Assembly: GCA_030833305.1 (NCBI GenBank)
Contig: JAURHL010000015.1
Location: 1 to 20,651 of the forward strand
Reading direction: 5' to 3'
Length of the DNA: 20,651 nt
Source of the DNA: Acidimicrobiales bacterium
GTDB taxonomy: Bacteria; Actinomycetota; Acidimicrobiia; Acidimicrobiales; Ilumatobacteraceae
In this document: piece by piece, positions 6,805-15,587 of the stretch
How the letters are laid out: each line of letters begins with the position of its first letter
Position numbering within the stretch: the first letter of the stretch is position 1
The notes under the pieces: generated by a model
Told to the model about the DNA's origin: nothing
Database searches by the model: none
The model's input: only the letters and a program-made list of their open reading frames with translations
Translations under genes and position numbers: made by a program

Positions 6805-8838
6805 TCAGCCACCGGCGAGCGTGGCCGCGATGTCGCTCGAGGACTCGCCCGATCGGCGCAACACGACGGCCACGAACGCGAGTGCCGCCATCGTGATCAT
6901 GAACAACATCACCGCCCCCACACCCCAGAACGGCTTGATGGTGGACTTGGTCGCACCCAACAGCGCCACCGGGAACGTGGTGCTTCCGGCCTCGCTGACG
7001 AGCGTGGAGATGACGGCGTTGTCGAGACACAACGTGAACGACAGCAGGCCACCGGCGATGAGCGCCGACGAGATGAGCGGCAGGGTGATCTGACGGAAGG
7101 CCCGCGCCGGCGGGGCACCGAGGTCGGCGGCCGCTTCTTCGAGAGACTCGTCGAGACCCGACAACCGGGCCCGCACGATGAGGGTGACCACGGCACTGGC
7201 ATACAGCGACTGGCCGACCCACAACTTGTGCATGCCACCGTTGAAGGGCCCGATGCCGTTCTTGAACACGTAACCCAACACCGGTACGTCCTGCAGGCGC
7301 TGGAACCAGGTGACGAGAGCGATGGCGTCCATCACCTCGGGGGTGACCAGGATGAGAAACACGGTGCCCATGAAGATCTTGGCCCACCGACCGGGGCGCC
7401 GGGCCAAGGCCACGCCGCTCAGTCCGCCCAGAACGACCGCGATCACCGTGGCACCGAAGGCCGCCATGAACGAGTTGCGAATGGCGTCGCCGATACCGGC
7501 GAAATCGAAGATCTTTCGGAACCAGTCGCTGACCAATCCATTGACGACGAGGGCCAGAACGAAACCGCCGGGTCCGACCCAGTTGAGACGACGTGGCGTG
7601 ATGTCGGTGGTTCGCGCCAAAACCCGCTTGACCACCAACGCCAGCGCCGTGATGACCACGAACCTCAGCGCCACCGCCCAGGCGGCACCGCCGTCGAAGA
7701 GCTCGCCCCACCATTTCGTGCTGGTCTCTCCCGACCAGATGGAGAACGACGAACCTCCGTTGAACGAGTGACGGAACACCAACCCGATCGGAATGAACAG
7801 GAACAGCAGCACCAGCGCCGCCCACACCGCCATCGCCACACGGTTGATGTCGACCTGAATCGATCGCCGCGTGGTGCCGGCGAGGGCACGGGCGGTACGA
7901 CGCTCGTGCATGGAGCGCCTCACGGCCTCGCTCACGGGGGCGAGCAGACCAACCAGACGTGGCACCACCCAGACGATCAACACGCCGACGACCAGAGCCA
8001 ACAACACCGCACCGATCATCAGCACGGCCATGGCCGAGCCGAGAGGCCAGTTCTGGGCCTGCGAGAACTGCGAGGCGATCATCGAGCCGATCATGTTGCC
8101 CTTCGCGCCGCCCAAGACGGTGGCCGTCACGTAGTCGCCACACATAGGTATGAACGTGAGCAACACACCGGCGGCGATACCCGGGCCGGCCAAGGGAAGC
8201 GTGATCGAGAAGAAGGTGGTGATCCGGCCCGCGCCCAGGTCCTTGCTCGCTTCGCGCATGCGCACGTCGATGCGATCGAAGGCCACGAACAACGGCAGGA
8301 TCATGAATCCGAGGTAGTTGTAGACGATGGCGATTTGCACCGCCGTTTGGGTCTCCAACAACTGGATGCCCTTGTCACCGATGAGGCCGAGGTCGATCAA
8401 CCAACGCGAGAACTCTCCCTTGGGCGCCAGCGGGATACGCCAGGCCACCGTTCGGATGAGGAACGAGGTGAAGCTGGGGATCACCACCAGGGCCAGGATG
8501 ATCGCGCGCCATTTCTCTCCGACCTTGAATGCGGCGAAGTACGCCACCGGTAGACCGATCACGAGACACATCAACGTCGCGATCACCGAGATCCGCAACG
8601 TGGCCTTGAACGTCTTGAAGAAGGTGTCGTCGAACACCTCCGAGTAATTGCCGGTGGTCAACTTGCCGAGATCGACCGGCAACAGTCGTGACGTGTCCTT
8701 CGTGCCGAAGGAGTAGACGACGATGAACGCGATCGGGATGACGAAGAACAGCGAGTACCAGATGATCGACGGAAGGGCGAGGGCGAACTTGGGCCCCCGC
8801 CACTTCCGTCGACGGCGATCAGTAATCGCTACGGTCAC
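6805..8838 (-). CDS. Fused polyamine ABC transporter permease (PotB-PotC type)
   Basis: This 677-residue membrane protein holds both permease halves of a spermidine/putrescine-type importer in one chain. Each half carries the loop that docks on the ATPase: EASKDLGAGRITTF with ITLP at 196-215, and EAAADLGAPPARAF with ITLP at 568-587. Half 1 (about 1-298) looks like PotB, and half 2 (about 333-660) like PotC. They are joined by a basic cytoplasmic linker (ARRS-type residues at about 305-328). Half 2 has about 65 extra residues (382-446) with two further hydrophobic segments between its first helix and the usual 'RNSF' helix. The start is a GTG six bases after the binding-protein stop, with no strong ribosome-binding site, so translation is probably coupled. 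Most family members encode the halves as separate genes of about 270-300 residues. Confidence 0.9.
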   Translation of the reverse strand: MTVAITDRRRRKWRGPKFALALPSIIWYSLFFVIPIAFIVVYSFGTKDTSRLLPVDLGKLTTGNYSEVFDDTFFKTFKATLRISVIATLMCLVIGLPVAYFAAFKVGEKWRAIILALVVIPSFTSFLIRTVAWRIPLAPKGEFSRWLIDLGLIGDKGIQLLETQTAVQIAIVYNYLGFMILPLFVAFDRIDVRMREASKDLGAGRITTFFSITLPLAGPGIAAGVLLTFIPMCGDYVTATVLGGAKGNMIGSMIASQFSQAQNWPLGSAMAVLMIGAVLLALVVGVLIVWVVPRLVGLLAPVSEAVRRSMHERRTARALAGTTRRSIQVDINRVAMAVWAALVLLFLFIPIGLVFRHSFNGGSSFSIWSGETSTKWWGELFDGGAAWAVALRFVVITALALVVKRVLARTTDITPRRLNWVGPGGFVLALVVNGLVSDWFRKIFDFAGIGDAIRNSFMAAFGATVIAVVLGGLSGVALARRPGRWAKIFMGTVFLILVTPEVMDAIALVTWFQRLQDVPVLGYVFKNGIGPFNGGMHKLWVGQSLYASAVVTLIVRARLSGLDESLEEAAADLGAPPARAFRQITLPLISSALIAGGLLSFTLCLDNAVISTLVSEAGSTTFPVALLGATKSTIKPFWGVGAVMLFMITMAALAFVAVVLRRSGESSSDIAATLAGG

Positions 8839-8844
8839 CCGCTA

Positions 8845-10110
8845 TCAGGCCCCGGCCTTGGCCTTCATCTTGTTGAGGATGTCGACCTGCCGATCGATGG
8901 CCTCGGTGATCTCCTGGGTCGACATGGTCGACACCTGCTCCTCGTCGAAGAAGATCATGTCGCCGTACTCGAGATCGGGAGCCAGCTCCTCGATGAGCTT
9001 CGACATGTCCTTCATACCCGTGTGGTAGCCGTGGTACTGCAGGTCCTGAATGGAGATCTCCGGAACGAGGTCCCAGTTGATCCAGGCGTGCGCCGCTTCG
9101 GCGTTCGGGGCTCCCGCGGCGATGCAGTAGTTGTCCATCCACAACTCGGTCGTGGGGGTACCGAGAGCCCACTTCCAGACGCTCGGATCACCGCCGGCTT
9201 CGAGGATGCGGAAGTACGCCTGACGGGCGTCGCCGTTCCAGGCCATCGACAACGCGTAGGCGCCCTCGGCGATGGCCGTGCTCGGGTAGCTGTCGAACTT
9301 CTTGATGTGCTGAGCCAGCTCGTCCACGAGGAAGGCCTCGCAGGCGTCGAGGTCGGCGGCGTCGGTGCCGTTCCAGTCCTTGCCGTTCGCCCAGCACCAC
9401 GCGCCCCACAGGTTCGGACCGGTGTCGAGCACCGAACAGTTTCCGCTGGCCTCGTTCATGCAGGCGTCGAAGAAGTCGGCCCACGTCACCAGATCGCGGG
9501 TGATCACCGTGCTGTCCCAGAAGAACCCGGTGGTACCCCAGTTCTTGCAGACCGAGTAGTCGTTCGTCGGGTCCCACGCTTGTGCCAGGTAACTCGGGTC
9601 GACGTTGACCATGTTCGGGATGAGCGACTTGTCGAACTTCTGGATGAGGCCCTTCTCGATCATCTGCGGGATGTACGGCCCGGTCGGAGCGACGATGTCG
9701 AATCCGCTGTTGCCGCCCGAGGTGGACAACTTGGTGATGAGGTCCTCGTTGCTGGCGTAGTAGTCGACCTTCATCGACACACCGAGCGTGGAGTCGGCAA
9801 GTGCGCCAACCAGATCCGGGTCGTTGTAATCACCCCAGGTGTACATCGCGAGCGTGCCTGAGGCCGCGTTGATCACGCGACTCCAGTCACCGGATGCCAA
9901 CGTACCGCCGGGGGCCTCGGTCGAACCCGGTCCCTCCGTGGTGTCGGTCCCGCCTCCGGAACCGCCGTCGTCACCCCCACACGCCGCGGCAACGATGGCC
10001 AATCCGGCGGCGGCCGTTCCCATTTGGAAGATGGCGCGCCGGGTCAGCTTCGTACGGAAGCTCTCCGGGGCCAGCATGCGCAGTTGCGGGATCTTGTCGT
10101 TGGTGGTCAT
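8845..10110 (-). CDS. Polyamine ABC transporter substrate-binding lipoprotein (PotD/PotF-like)
   Basis: This 421-residue protein captures the substrate outside the membrane. The N-terminus has a twin-arginine-like TRRAIFQMG (residues 23-31), a hydrophobic stretch and a lipobox AAAC with Cys44, so it is probably Tat-exported and lipidated. A low-complexity Gly/Ser/Thr linker (45-70) follows. The mature domain starts with MYTWGDY (89-95), as in PotD-type proteins. Trp324-Met-Asp326 aligns by eye with the WMD of PotD, whose Trp and Asp bind polyamine. Six further cysteines (188, 217, 225, 239, 257, 329) could form three disulfides. An AAGGAG ribosome-binding site sits six bases before the ATG. 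The gene lies between the ATPase and permease genes of the operon. The exact amine is not determinable from the sequence. Confidence 0.9.
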   Translation of the reverse strand: MTTNDKIPQLRMLAPESFRTKLTRRAIFQMGTAAAGLAIVAAACGGDDGGSGGGTDTTEGPGSTEAPGGTLASGDWSRVINAASGTLAMYTWGDYNDPDLVGALADSTLGVSMKVDYYASNEDLITKLSTSGGNSGFDIVAPTGPYIPQMIEKGLIQKFDKSLIPNMVNVDPSYLAQAWDPTNDYSVCKNWGTTGFFWDSTVITRDLVTWADFFDACMNEASGNCSVLDTGPNLWGAWCWANGKDWNGTDAADLDACEAFLVDELAQHIKKFDSYPSTAIAEGAYALSMAWNGDARQAYFRILEAGGDPSVWKWALGTPTTELWMDNYCIAAGAPNAEAAHAWINWDLVPEISIQDLQYHGYHTGMKDMSKLIEELAPDLEYGDMIFFDEEQVSTMSTQEITEAIDRQVDILNKMKAKAGA

Positions 10111-10116
10111 GGTTGT

Positions 10117-10122
10117 CTCCTT
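10117..10122 (-). promoter_or_regulatory. Ribosome-binding site of the binding-protein gene
   Basis: AAGGAG on the minus strand lies six bases before the ATG at 10110. It is the strongest Shine-Dalgarno in the window, which fits a binding protein needed in excess over the other transporter subunits. The rest of the 83-bp gap to the ATPase gene is a GGTT-rich stretch with no other signal seen. Confidence 0.8.
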
Positions 10123-10193
10123 GCTGTCTCTCTGGATTGGTTGGTTTTCTCGGTTGGTTGGGTTTCGGGGTCGTCCTGCCGAGCAGGGGTCGA

Positions 10194-11300
10194 TCAGTCG
10201 GTCGCGTCCGCCATCACGATGTCGGCCTGTCGCGCCGAGAACAGGTACACCTCGTCGGCCGACCAGCTGCAGTACACCTCGTCGCCGGAATGGAACCGGC
10301 TCCCACTGGTGCGTGGCGTGAGCACCAGGATGTCGCGGTCACCGGACGTGACGACGTATTGCAACACGTCTCCGAAGTGGGACACTCCGGCCACGGTGCC
10401 CTTGGTCATGTTCACGTCGTTGGTCGGGCGTTCGGCGCTGAGATGGATGCACTCGGGTCGGACCGCCGACAGTGCGGGCTCGTCGTTCGGGACGTCCTCC
10501 TCGGGCCGACTGGCCACGAACACGGTTCCGTCATCGGCGCGACTGCCGTGCTCGGTGGCCACGCCCTGCCAGAAGTTGTTGCGGCCGATGAATCCGGCCA
10601 CGAAAGCCGACGCCGGGTGTTCGTACACGGTCTCGGGATCACCCAACTGCTCGATGTGTCCGTCCAGCATGATGGCGATGCGATTGCTCATGCTCATCGC
10701 CTCCTCCTGATCGTGCGTGACGAAGATGAAGGTGATGCCCAGCCGACTCTGCAGCAGCTTCAACTCGATCTGCATCTCCTCGCGCAGTTTGCGGTCGAGA
10801 GCGCCGAGGGGTTCGTCGAGCAACAACACGCTGGGACGATTCACCAACGCGCGAGCGACCGCGACGCGCTGTTGCTGACCACCCGACATCTGACGCGGCT
10901 TACGGTCGGCCAACTTGCTCATCTGCACCATGTCGAGGGCCTCGGCCACCCGGGCAGCGATCTCCGATTTGGCGACGCCCTGCTGACGCAGTCCGTAGGC
11001 AACGTTCTCGCTGACGGTCATGTGCGGGAACAACGCGTAGTGCTGAAAGACCGTGTTGACGTCGCGCTTGTACGGTGGCACGCCCTGCACGTACTGACCA
11101 CTGATACGGATATGACCGGTGTCGGGCTGTTCGAAACCGGCCAACATCCGCAAGGTCGTGGTCTTGCCACAACCACTGGGACCGAGCAACGAGAGGAACT
11201 CGCCCGGTTGGACCGAGAGGCTGACCGAGTCGACGGCCACCATGGTGCCGAAGCGCTTGGTGACGTTCTCTAGTTCAACTGCGCCACGCTGCCCGCTCAC
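10194..11300 (-). CDS. Polyamine ABC transporter ATP-binding protein (PotA-like)
   Basis: This 368-residue ATPase powers import through the fused permease. Visible motifs are Walker A GPSGCGKT (40-47), Q-loop Gln86, signature MSGGQQQ (138-144), Walker B VLLLDE (158-163) and the switch His196 in VTHD. Residues about 240-368 form a C-terminal regulatory (TOBE-like) region, as in PotA and MalK. The GTG at 11300 is chosen as start because GGGGGA lies eight bases upstream and the ABC domain begins immediately. An in-frame ATG at 11408 would add 36 unlikely residues over the promoter region. It is the first gene of the four-gene minus-strand operon and is divergent from the aminotransferase gene. 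Confidence 0.93.
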   Translation of the reverse strand: MSGQRGAVELENVTKRFGTMVAVDSVSLSVQPGEFLSLLGPSGCGKTTTLRMLAGFEQPDTGHIRISGQYVQGVPPYKRDVNTVFQHYALFPHMTVSENVAYGLRQQGVAKSEIAARVAEALDMVQMSKLADRKPRQMSGGQQQRVAVARALVNRPSVLLLDEPLGALDRKLREEMQIELKLLQSRLGITFIFVTHDQEEAMSMSNRIAIMLDGHIEQLGDPETVYEHPASAFVAGFIGRNNFWQGVATEHGSRADDGTVFVASRPEEDVPNDEPALSAVRPECIHLSAERPTNDVNMTKGTVAGVSHFGDVLQYVVTSGDRDILVLTPRTSGSRFHSGDEVYCSWSADEVYLFSARQADIVMADATD

Positions 11301-11308
11301 CTGGCATG

Positions 11309-11314
11309 TCCCCC
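11309..11314 (-). promoter_or_regulatory. Ribosome-binding site deciding the ATPase start
   Basis: GGGGGA on the minus strand lies eight bases before the GTG at 11300. It supports that start over the longer upstream ATG. Confidence 0.6.
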
Positions 11315-11375
11315 GATCCGACGATGTCTCTCGCTGTCCCAACCGTTCCGGCAGATTCGGCTGCCGCCACCTGCG

Positions 11376-11381
11376 ACTATA
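11376..11381 (-). promoter_or_regulatory. Candidate -10 box of the polyamine operon
   Basis: TATAGT on the minus strand lies 76 bases before the ATPase GTG and would give a leader of about 69 nt. No good -35 is visible at 16-18 bp. The 162-bp divergent gap (11301-11462) is the longest intergenic region in the window and the likely site of control for both transcripts. Confidence 0.4.
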
Positions 11382-11429
11382 GGACACCACGACCCCGAGG
11401 AGCACCAATCATCACGGTGTGTCGAGGGC

Positions 11430-11435
11430 TAGGAT
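11430..11435 (+). promoter_or_regulatory. Candidate -10 box of the aminotransferase gene
   Basis: TAGGAT matches TANNNT and would start a short leader of about 20 nt. That leader contains GGAG at 11453-11456, six bases before the GTG at 11463. No clear -35 was found. Confidence 0.35.
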
Positions 11436-11462
11436 CTCGTCACCTTCCCCCCGGAGAATCGC

Positions 11463-12851
11463 GTGACCACCCCCACAACCAAGCCGTCCGACCTCGTCTC
11501 GCTCGGACAGCGTCATCTCTGGGGGCACTTCACGAACCTGTCCTCCGTGCAACGCCAGGGTCTTCCCGTCATCGTGCGCGGCGAGGGGCCGTGGGTGTTC
11601 GATCACACCGGCAAGCGTTACCTCGACGGACTGTCGGGCCTCTTCACCGTGAACGTCGGACACGGGCGCCCGGAGCTGGCCGCGGCGGCGGAGCGACAGA
11701 GCCGTGAACTCGGCTACTTCCCGCTCTGGAGTTTCGGCCACGAGCCCGGCATCCGACTCGCCACCAAACTGGCCGCGCTCGCGCCCGGGGACCTCAATCG
11801 GGTCTTCTTCACGTCGGGCGGCGGCGAGGCCCTCGAGTCCGCTTGGAAGGTGGCGGTGCAGTACTTCGCGGCCATCGGGCAACCGCAACGACGCAAAGTC
11901 ATCAGCCGCGACTACGCCTACCACGGAACCACCCTCGGGGCCCTCAGCATCACGGGCATCCCGGCCATCCGCGAACCGTTCGAACCCCTGTTGCCGTGGG
12001 CGGTGAAGGTGCCCAACACCAACCGCTACCGATGCGAAACGTGTGCCTTGTCGGAGACCTGCACCCTGGACTGTGCCGACGAGGTGGAGCGCACCATCCT
12101 GCGCGAAGGACCCGAGACCGTGGCGATGATCGTGATGGAACCGGTCCAGAACACCGGCGGGGCACTCGTTCCTCCCGCGGGCTACTGGGCGCGCATGCGC
12201 GAGATCGCCGACAAGTACGGCATCCTCTTGGTCAGCGACGAGGTCATCTGCGCGTTCGGTCGTCTTGGACACTTCTTCGCCTGCGAGCGATTCGGCTACC
12301 AGCCCGACATGATCATCTTCGCCAAGGGCGTCACCAGTGGCTACGCACCGCTGGGCGGCTTCATCGCCAGCGACCGCATCGCCGCGCCTTTCCTCGAAGA
12401 TGACGGTTCGGTTCTGTTGCACGGTCTCACCTTCGGAGGTCACCCCGTCAGTTGTGCGGTCGCGTTGGCGAACATCGAGGTGATGGAGCGCGAGGACGTC
12501 CCCGGCAACGTGCTGGCCAACGAAGTCGTCTTCGACGAAGTGATGGAATCACTCCGCGATCTGCCGTTCGTGGGAGACATCCGTGGATGCGGGTATTTCC
12601 GAGTGTTGGAACTGGTCAAGGACAAGACCAGCAAGCAAACCTTCAGCGACGAGGAATGCAACTGGCTGTTGCGCGACCAGTTGTCGCCGCGCATCTACGG
12701 CAAGGGGCTCATCTGTCGAGCCGACGACCGCGCCGATCCGGTGCTGGTGCTCTCCCCCACCTTGGTGTGCGGGCCCGACGAGTTGCGATTCATCGGGAAG
12801 GTGCTCACCGAGGCGATCACCGAGACCGCCGAGGCCTTCGCGCACCGTTGA
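11463..12851 (+). CDS. Class III PLP aminotransferase (polyamine/GABA type, Rv3329-like)
   Basis: This 462-residue omega-aminotransferase moves an amino group from an amine or omega-amino acid to a keto acid, probably pyruvate. PLP motifs are FFTSGGGEAL (115-124), YHGTT (153-157), the SDEVICAFGR block with Asp259, and the Schiff-base Lys288 in FAKGVTSGY. The blocks MEPVQNTGG and SDEVICAFGR strongly recall mycobacterial Rv3329. Cysteines 191, 194, 200 and 204 form a compact CxxC-x5-C-x3-C cluster on a surface segment, which is unusual. The GTG start is supported by GGAG six bases upstream. It diverges from the polyamine transporter operon and converges on the aminobutyraldehyde dehydrogenase, so putrescine or GABA is the likely donor; other omega-amino compounds remain possible. 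Confidence 0.88.
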   Translation: MTTPTTKPSDLVSLGQRHLWGHFTNLSSVQRQGLPVIVRGEGPWVFDHTGKRYLDGLSGLFTVNVGHGRPELAAAAERQSRELGYFPLWSFGHEPGIRLATKLAALAPGDLNRVFFTSGGGEALESAWKVAVQYFAAIGQPQRRKVISRDYAYHGTTLGALSITGIPAIREPFEPLLPWAVKVPNTNRYRCETCALSETCTLDCADEVERTILREGPETVAMIVMEPVQNTGGALVPPAGYWARMREIADKYGILLVSDEVICAFGRLGHFFACERFGYQPDMIIFAKGVTSGYAPLGGFIASDRIAAPFLEDDGSVLLHGLTFGGHPVSCAVALANIEVMEREDVPGNVLANEVVFDEVMESLRDLPFVGDIRGCGYFRVLELVKDKTSKQTFSDEECNWLLRDQLSPRIYGKGLICRADDRADPVLVLSPTLVCGPDELRFIGKVLTEAITETAEAFAHR

Positions 12852-12864
12852 CTCGCGGGAGTCA
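12849..12864. terminator. Small hairpin between convergent genes
   Basis: TGACTC-GCGG-GAGTCA is a perfect six-bp stem overlapping the aminotransferase stop codon, within the 36-bp convergent gap. There is no T-tract, so a terminator role is only suggested by position. Confidence 0.3.
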
Positions 12865-12887
12865 CGGGAGATTCGGTCGAGGCTCGA

Positions 12888-14309
<1,422 letters not shown>

Positions 14310-14316
14310 GCCGTCA

Positions 14317-14322
14317 ACCTTA
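14317..14322 (-). promoter_or_regulatory. Possible leaderless -10 of the aldehyde dehydrogenase gene
   Basis: TAAGGT on the minus strand is seven bases before the ATG at 14309. No -35 is evident. It lies back to back with the P450 box in a 63-bp divergent gap. Confidence 0.4.
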
Positions 14323-14360
14323 GTGCCGAGCACCGATGGGCCGTTTCGAGCCCCACGGAC

Positions 14361-14366
14361 TAGGTT
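14361..14366 (+). promoter_or_regulatory. Leaderless -10 of the P450 gene
   Basis: TAGGTT matches TANNNT and lies exactly six bases before the ATG at 14373, which would make the first transcribed base the A of the start codon. No Shine-Dalgarno and no good -35 are visible. Confidence 0.45.
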
Positions 14367-14372
14367 GCCCTC

Positions 14373-15587
14373 ATGGCCACCCCCATCTCCGAACTGGACA
14401 TCCCCGCGGTCTCTTTCGATTTCGCCGACGCCCAGGAACACCGCCAGATGTTGCGGGACATCTCGAAGCAGTCGTGGATCGCCAAAGGGGTGTTCGCGTA
14501 CCCGATCTTCACCTACGAGGACTGCGTGGCCATATTGCGCGACAAGCGCTGGCACAGTGCGGCGGCTCTGGCCGCATCGGCTTTCGGGGTGAACGATCCG
14601 CGCCTCGAAGAACGTCGTCGCGAGTCCATCTTGTCGGCCGAGGGAGAGGTGCACACGCGCTTGCGCCGGCTGGTGGCACCTTCGTTCTCCCCTCGTTCAG
14701 CGGACCGACTGCGACCCTTCATGCGCGAGGTCATGAATTCGCTGCTGGATCCGGTGGTGCCCGCCGGACGTTGCGACCTGGCCAGCGACGTGTGCGATCC
14801 GTACCCCATCCCGATCATCTGCGAACTGCTCGGGGCACCGAAGGAGGATTGGCAGTTGTTCAGTCGTCTCGCCGAGCAAGTGCTGAACATCTTCAACGTC
14901 ACCAGTACCGAACAGCTCACCGAGATCTTCGCCGCCCAGGACGAACTGGAGGCCTACACGCTCGATCTCATCGCCGACCGACGCAACAAACCGGCCGACG
15001 ACTTGATCACCAGCCTCATCGCCGCCGAGGAAGCCGGCGACAAATTGAGCGAGGTCGAGCTGGTGATGATGGTTCAGGCCGTCATCGTGGGCGGCACCGA
15101 CACCACGCGCAATCAACTCGGTTGTTCGGTGGCACTGTTCGCCGAGCATCCTGACCAGTGGAAGCTGTTGGCCGAGCAACCCGAGTTGGCCCCCAAAGCC
15201 GTCGAGGAAACGATGCGGTACTTCGGCGCGGTTCGGGCCACGGGAAGATTCGCCAGCGAGGACATCGAATACAAAGGTGTCCTGTTCCCGAAGGGAACCT
15301 TGGTGACCCCGGCGCTCGCGATGGCCAACCTAGACGAATCCGTGTTCGCCGAACCCGACACCTTCGACATCACGCGTGAGCCCGCCGGTCAACCGCAGAT
15401 GACGTTCGGTTCGGGCATCCACTACTGCCTGGGTGCCGCCTTGGCGCGGGCCGAGCAGCAGGAGGCTCTGCCGTTGATGGCGCAGAGAATGAAGAATCTG
15501 CGGATAGACGGCGCGGTCACGTGGAAGCCCTCGACCGTCGCCATTTTCGGACCCGAGAAACTGCCGATCGCGTACGATCCATCCTGA
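14373..15587 (+). CDS. Cytochrome P450
   Basis: This 404-residue soluble bacterial P450 should hydroxylate a small organic substrate using electrons from a ferredoxin. The I-helix oxygen-binding motif is GGTDTT (240-245), the K-helix ExxR is Glu279 to Arg282 (ETMR), and the heme loop FGSGIHYCLG (345-354) carries the thiolate ligand Cys352. HTRLRRLVAPSF (94-105) is the C-helix that contacts heme propionates. No ferredoxin or reductase gene is in the window. The ATG follows a TAGGTT box by six bases. Its TGA is followed without a gap by the ATG of a glycosyltransferase of different base composition, so cotranscription may not mean a shared pathway. The substrate and CYP family cannot be assigned by eye. 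Confidence 0.93.
   Translation: MATPISELDIPAVSFDFADAQEHRQMLRDISKQSWIAKGVFAYPIFTYEDCVAILRDKRWHSAAALAASAFGVNDPRLEERRRESILSAEGEVHTRLRRLVAPSFSPRSADRLRPFMREVMNSLLDPVVPAGRCDLASDVCDPYPIPIICELLGAPKEDWQLFSRLAEQVLNIFNVTSTEQLTEIFAAQDELEAYTLDLIADRRNKPADDLITSLIAAEEAGDKLSEVELVMMVQAVIVGGTDTTRNQLGCSVALFAEHPDQWKLLAEQPELAPKAVEETMRYFGAVRATGRFASEDIEYKGVLFPKGTLVTPALAMANLDESVFAEPDTFDITREPAGQPQMTFGSGIHYCLGAALARAEQQEALPLMAQRMKNLRIDGAVTWKPSTVAIFGPEKLPIAYDPS

Noticed and set aside
6184..8553. A 789-codon plus-strand ORF antisense to the amine oxidase and permease genes
   Set aside because: It is rich in His, Arg, Gln and Asp without any domain, as expected from the complement of GC-biased codons, and the minus-strand frames carry full catalytic and permease motifs.
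10123..10193. GGTT-rich stretch between the binding-protein and ATPase genes as a structured RNA or attenuator
   Set aside because: The repeats are irregular and form no convincing stem; only the ribosome-binding site next to it is supported.
14310..14654. Upstream extension of the aldehyde dehydrogenase frame
   Set aside because: It lies antisense to the P450 coding region, and the family N-terminus starts at the ATG at 14309.
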